Both the position numbers and the translations under genes were made by a program. Below, piece by piece: positions 6,862-8,132 of a stretch of 8,132 nucleotides of DNA (position 1 is its first letter; every line of letters begins with the position of its first letter). Source of the stretch: Bacillota bacterium (GTDB lineage: Bacteria; Bacillota; Clostridia; Oscillospirales; Acutalibacteraceae); NCBI GenBank assembly GCA_023397245.1, contig JAEWUH010000199.1, positions 1 through 8,132 of the forward strand. Reading direction: 5' to 3'. The notes under the pieces were generated by a model, which was not told where the DNA came from, ran no database searches, and saw only the letters and a program-made list of their open reading frames with translations.

Positions 6862-7344
6862 ATGATTACCAATAATCCTACCGTAAAAGACGAAAAAACA
6901 GTTGACCTCAGAAACGCCATTGAGCACAGAGCTACCTGGTTCTATTTCCTGGTGGACGAAGCGGTAAAGCGCGGCGTGGATATTGACTTTGCAAGAAAGG
7001 CAATCTTTAACTGCGGCTGCTTCCACGGCGAAAACAACTACCCCAAGACCAGCAGCATTAAGGAATTCGCGGAGGCTTTTGCAAACCAGAACGTCCGTAA
7101 CATCTTTGAAATGGATGTTAAGACCACCGATGAAGCCCTGAACATTGAATTTCATTACTGCCCGCTGGTTGCGGCATGGAAAAAGCTCACCGGCGACGAA
7201 ACCCTCATCGCGAACCTTTGCGACATCGCAATGGACGGCGACAGGGGAATCATCAGCCAATACGACGATTTTGAGTTCTCTCTCGGCGATACCATCGCAA
7301 AGGGCAACAAAACCTGCCAGGTTTGCATTAAGAAAGTAAAGTAA
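6862..7344 (+). CDS. L-2-amino-thiazoline-4-carboxylate (ATC) hydrolase-family protein
   Basis: This 160-residue protein without signal peptide or membrane segment resembles the ATC hydrolase family (Pfam ATC_hydrolase). The family was named for the ring-opening enzyme of a Pseudomonas pathway from thiazoline carboxylate to cysteine; the Firmicute members are largely uncharacterised. Family-like blocks include EHRATWFYFLVDEA (21-34), FHYCPLVAAWKKL (97-109), LCDIAMDGDRGI (119-130) and FEFSLGDTIAKGNKTCQVCI (137-156). Candidate active-site or metal residues are C51, C53 and H55 (CGCFHG), H98, C100 and C120, and the C-terminal pair C152 and C155. The start is well supported: AAGGAG (6848-6853) overlaps the regulator's stop codon and lies 8 nt before the ATG, so the gene shares the regulator's transcript. 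The assignment is from pattern memory without a search; the true substrate is unknown and may belong to the pathway served by the liv-dhaKL genes. Confidence 0.75.
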   Translation: MITNNPTVKDEKTVDLRNAIEHRATWFYFLVDEAVKRGVDIDFARKAIFNCGCFHGENNYPKTSSIKEFAEAFANQNVRNIFEMDVKTTDEALNIEFHYCPLVAAWKKLTGDETLIANLCDIAMDGDRGIISQYDDFEFSLGDTIAKGNKTCQVCIKKVK

Positions 7345-7393
7345 TTCATACATTTTATCAGAACATATACTGATCACAGAGTTCATACAAGCA

Positions 7394-7441
7394 GGCTCCC
7401 GCAGGGTGAAGCAGAAATGCTTCCCTGCGGGAGCCCTTTTT
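7394..7441 (+). terminator. Strong intrinsic terminator after the ATC hydrolase-like gene
   Basis: GGCTCCCGCAGGG (7394-7406) pairs without mismatch with CCCTGCGGGAGCC (7423-7435), a 13-bp GC-rich stem. Inside it AAGC (7409-7412) pairs with GCTT (7419-7422) past a 2-nt bulge, leaving a 6-nt loop. A T-run (7437-7441) follows on the + strand. On the minus strand the stem is followed by TGCTTGTATG, which is not T-rich, so the terminator mainly serves + strand transcription and ends the regulator-ATC hydrolase unit. Confidence 0.93.
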
Positions 7442-7487
7442 GTTATTCGGCTGCACGGCTTTGCCGTCCGTCTGTTCGCGGCCGTTC

Positions 7488-8132
7488 CTATCGGAACCGT
7501 CCCTCATTTTCCTCTCCCTGCTCATTCGCCATCATCTGAACGTACACCATCAATTCCTTGCGGGAGGTTACGTTCAGCTTGGTGTAAATGCGCTTGTTGT
7601 GGGTTTTGATTGTGTTCATGGAAAGAAAGAGCAGCTCGGAGATTTCCTTTGCCGTATGTCCCTTCATATAGAGATTGAACACCGCGCGTTCCGCGGCGGA
7701 GAGCGTATCGATGCTCCGGACGAATTCCTCATAGGCGGAGAGGTTCGGTGCGGAGGCCTCCTGCGCGCTTCGCGCCGGCATGTTCTGCCGCCGCGTCTTT
7801 TCCAGCTCGGCAGCCAGCGCTTCCCGCTGTTCATCCTGCGCGGCAAGATACTCCAGAAGGTCATCAATTTCAGCAATATTGGTTTTTTGCATTTGCGCGC
7901 GGCTGTCGGTTTTAATCCGGCTCAAAGCCGCCACCACCGGGCGGATATACCGCTTGCTGATAAAGACGGCAAGCAGCAGGCTCAGTATCAGTAGCCCCAG
8001 AACAGCGCCGCAGAGAATCAGGTTGTTTCCGTTCACCTCCGCGTTCCAGTTGTCCACCGGCATTATGACGGCCAGCGCCCACTCCTTATTTTGGTACGGG
8101 GAGCCGGCAGGGTACATCTTTACCGTTTTATG
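7488..8132 (-). CDS. Membrane-anchored LuxR-type transcriptional regulator, probable Cache sensor (5' partial)
   Basis: The reading frame enters from the right window edge (visible start HKTVKMYPAGSP), so the ATG at 8117 is internal and the N-terminus is missing. The visible 214 residues contain, counted from that methionine, a short region like the end of an extracytoplasmic Cache domain (NKEWALAVIMPVDNW, 10-24). A transmembrane helix follows at about 32-54, then a juxtamembrane and coiled segment (about 55-112, DDLLEYLAAQDEQREALAAE), and a LuxR/GerE helix-turn-helix at about 139-192 (LSAAERAVFNLYMKGHTAKE, then IKTHNKRIYTKLNVTSRKEL). It looks like a one-component membrane sensor that binds DNA from the membrane without a separate kinase. 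It converges on the + strand genes, and its target is not visible. The HTH assignment is firm; the Cache assignment is inferred from a short stretch. No intrinsic terminator was found just downstream of its stop. Confidence 0.85.
   Translation of the reverse strand, partial: HKTVKMYPAGSPYQNKEWALAVIMPVDNWNAEVNGNNLILCGAVLGLLILSLLLAVFISKRYIRPVVAALSRIKTDSRAQMQKTNIAEIDDLLEYLAAQDEQREALAAELEKTRRQNMPARSAQEASAPNLSAYEEFVRSIDTLSAAERAVFNLYMKGHTAKEISELLFLSMNTIKTHNKRIYTKLNVTSRKELMVYVQMMANEQGEENEGRFR

Noticed and set aside
7345..7389. 8-bp direct repeat TTCATACA (7345-7352 and 7382-7389) and a small hairpin ATCAG/CTGAT (7357-7361, 7370-7374)
   Set aside because: It is too short and AT-rich to separate from chance, and it lies in the 3' untranslated stretch before a clear terminator. 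There is no sign of a mobile element border.
7455..7467. Small hairpin ACGGC-TTT-GCCGT as a terminator for the minus strand gene
   Set aside because: The stem is only 5 bp and no T-run follows on the minus strand.
7440..7994. Open frame on the plus strand across the LuxR-type gene
   Set aside because: The minus strand frame encodes a clear LuxR HTH and transmembrane helix. The plus frame begins inside the terminator tail and shows no domain.
1..8132. CRISPR arrays, tRNA or rRNA genes, insertion sequences, prophage or attachment sites
   Set aside because: No repeat-spacer arrays, RNA gene signatures, transposase or integrase frames, or long terminal inverted repeats were found. The window is densely packed with metabolic and regulatory genes.

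Overview
The window looks like chromosomal DNA from a Clostridia-class Firmicute, possibly an Oscillospiraceae/Ruminococcaceae relative. This rests on the strong AGGAGG-type ribosome binding sites, the A/G-rich spacers, the SigA-type promoter, moderate GC content and protein family styles; no marker gene fixes the taxon.

Layout. (1) Positions 1-3402 hold four consecutive genes of a branched-chain-amino-acid (HAAT/LIV) type ABC importer: livH (5' end cut off by the window), livM, livG and livF. The substrate-binding protein is not in view and may lie upstream. (2) Positions 3427-5063 hold a DhaK-like and a DhaL-like subunit of the dihydroxyacetone kinase family. They follow livF after only 24 nt, so transporter and kinase probably share one transcript. 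No DhaM (the PTS phosphoryl donor subunit) is present. (3) Positions 5076-5104 form a perfect-consensus, extended -10 SigA promoter. It drives a GAF-PAS-AAA-Fis regulator resembling DhaR (5137-6849), in which the AAA+ domain has lost its ATPase and sigma-54 contact residues. A small L-2-amino-thiazoline-4-carboxylate (ATC) hydrolase-family protein (6862-7344) follows from the same transcript. A strong intrinsic terminator (7394-7441) closes the + strand block. (4) Convergent on the minus strand is the C-terminal part of a membrane-anchored LuxR-type regulator (8132-7488), probably with an extracytoplasmic Cache sensor, cut by the right window edge.

How the genes may work together (inference). 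An unknown small, perhaps amino-acid- or amide-like molecule is imported by the LIV-type system. The DhaKL pair phosphorylates a carbonyl-containing (hydroxyketone-like) substrate or metabolite, and the ATC-hydrolase-family enzyme acts on a ring or amide bond in the same route. The DhaR-like protein controls the block, possibly by sensing the kinase subunits as E. coli DhaR does. The substrate cannot be read from the sequence. The most notable points are this gene combination, the inactivated AAA+ regulator, the near-ideal promoter in front of it, and a ribosome binding site for livG that lies 47 nt upstream of its start codon with a stem-loop in between.
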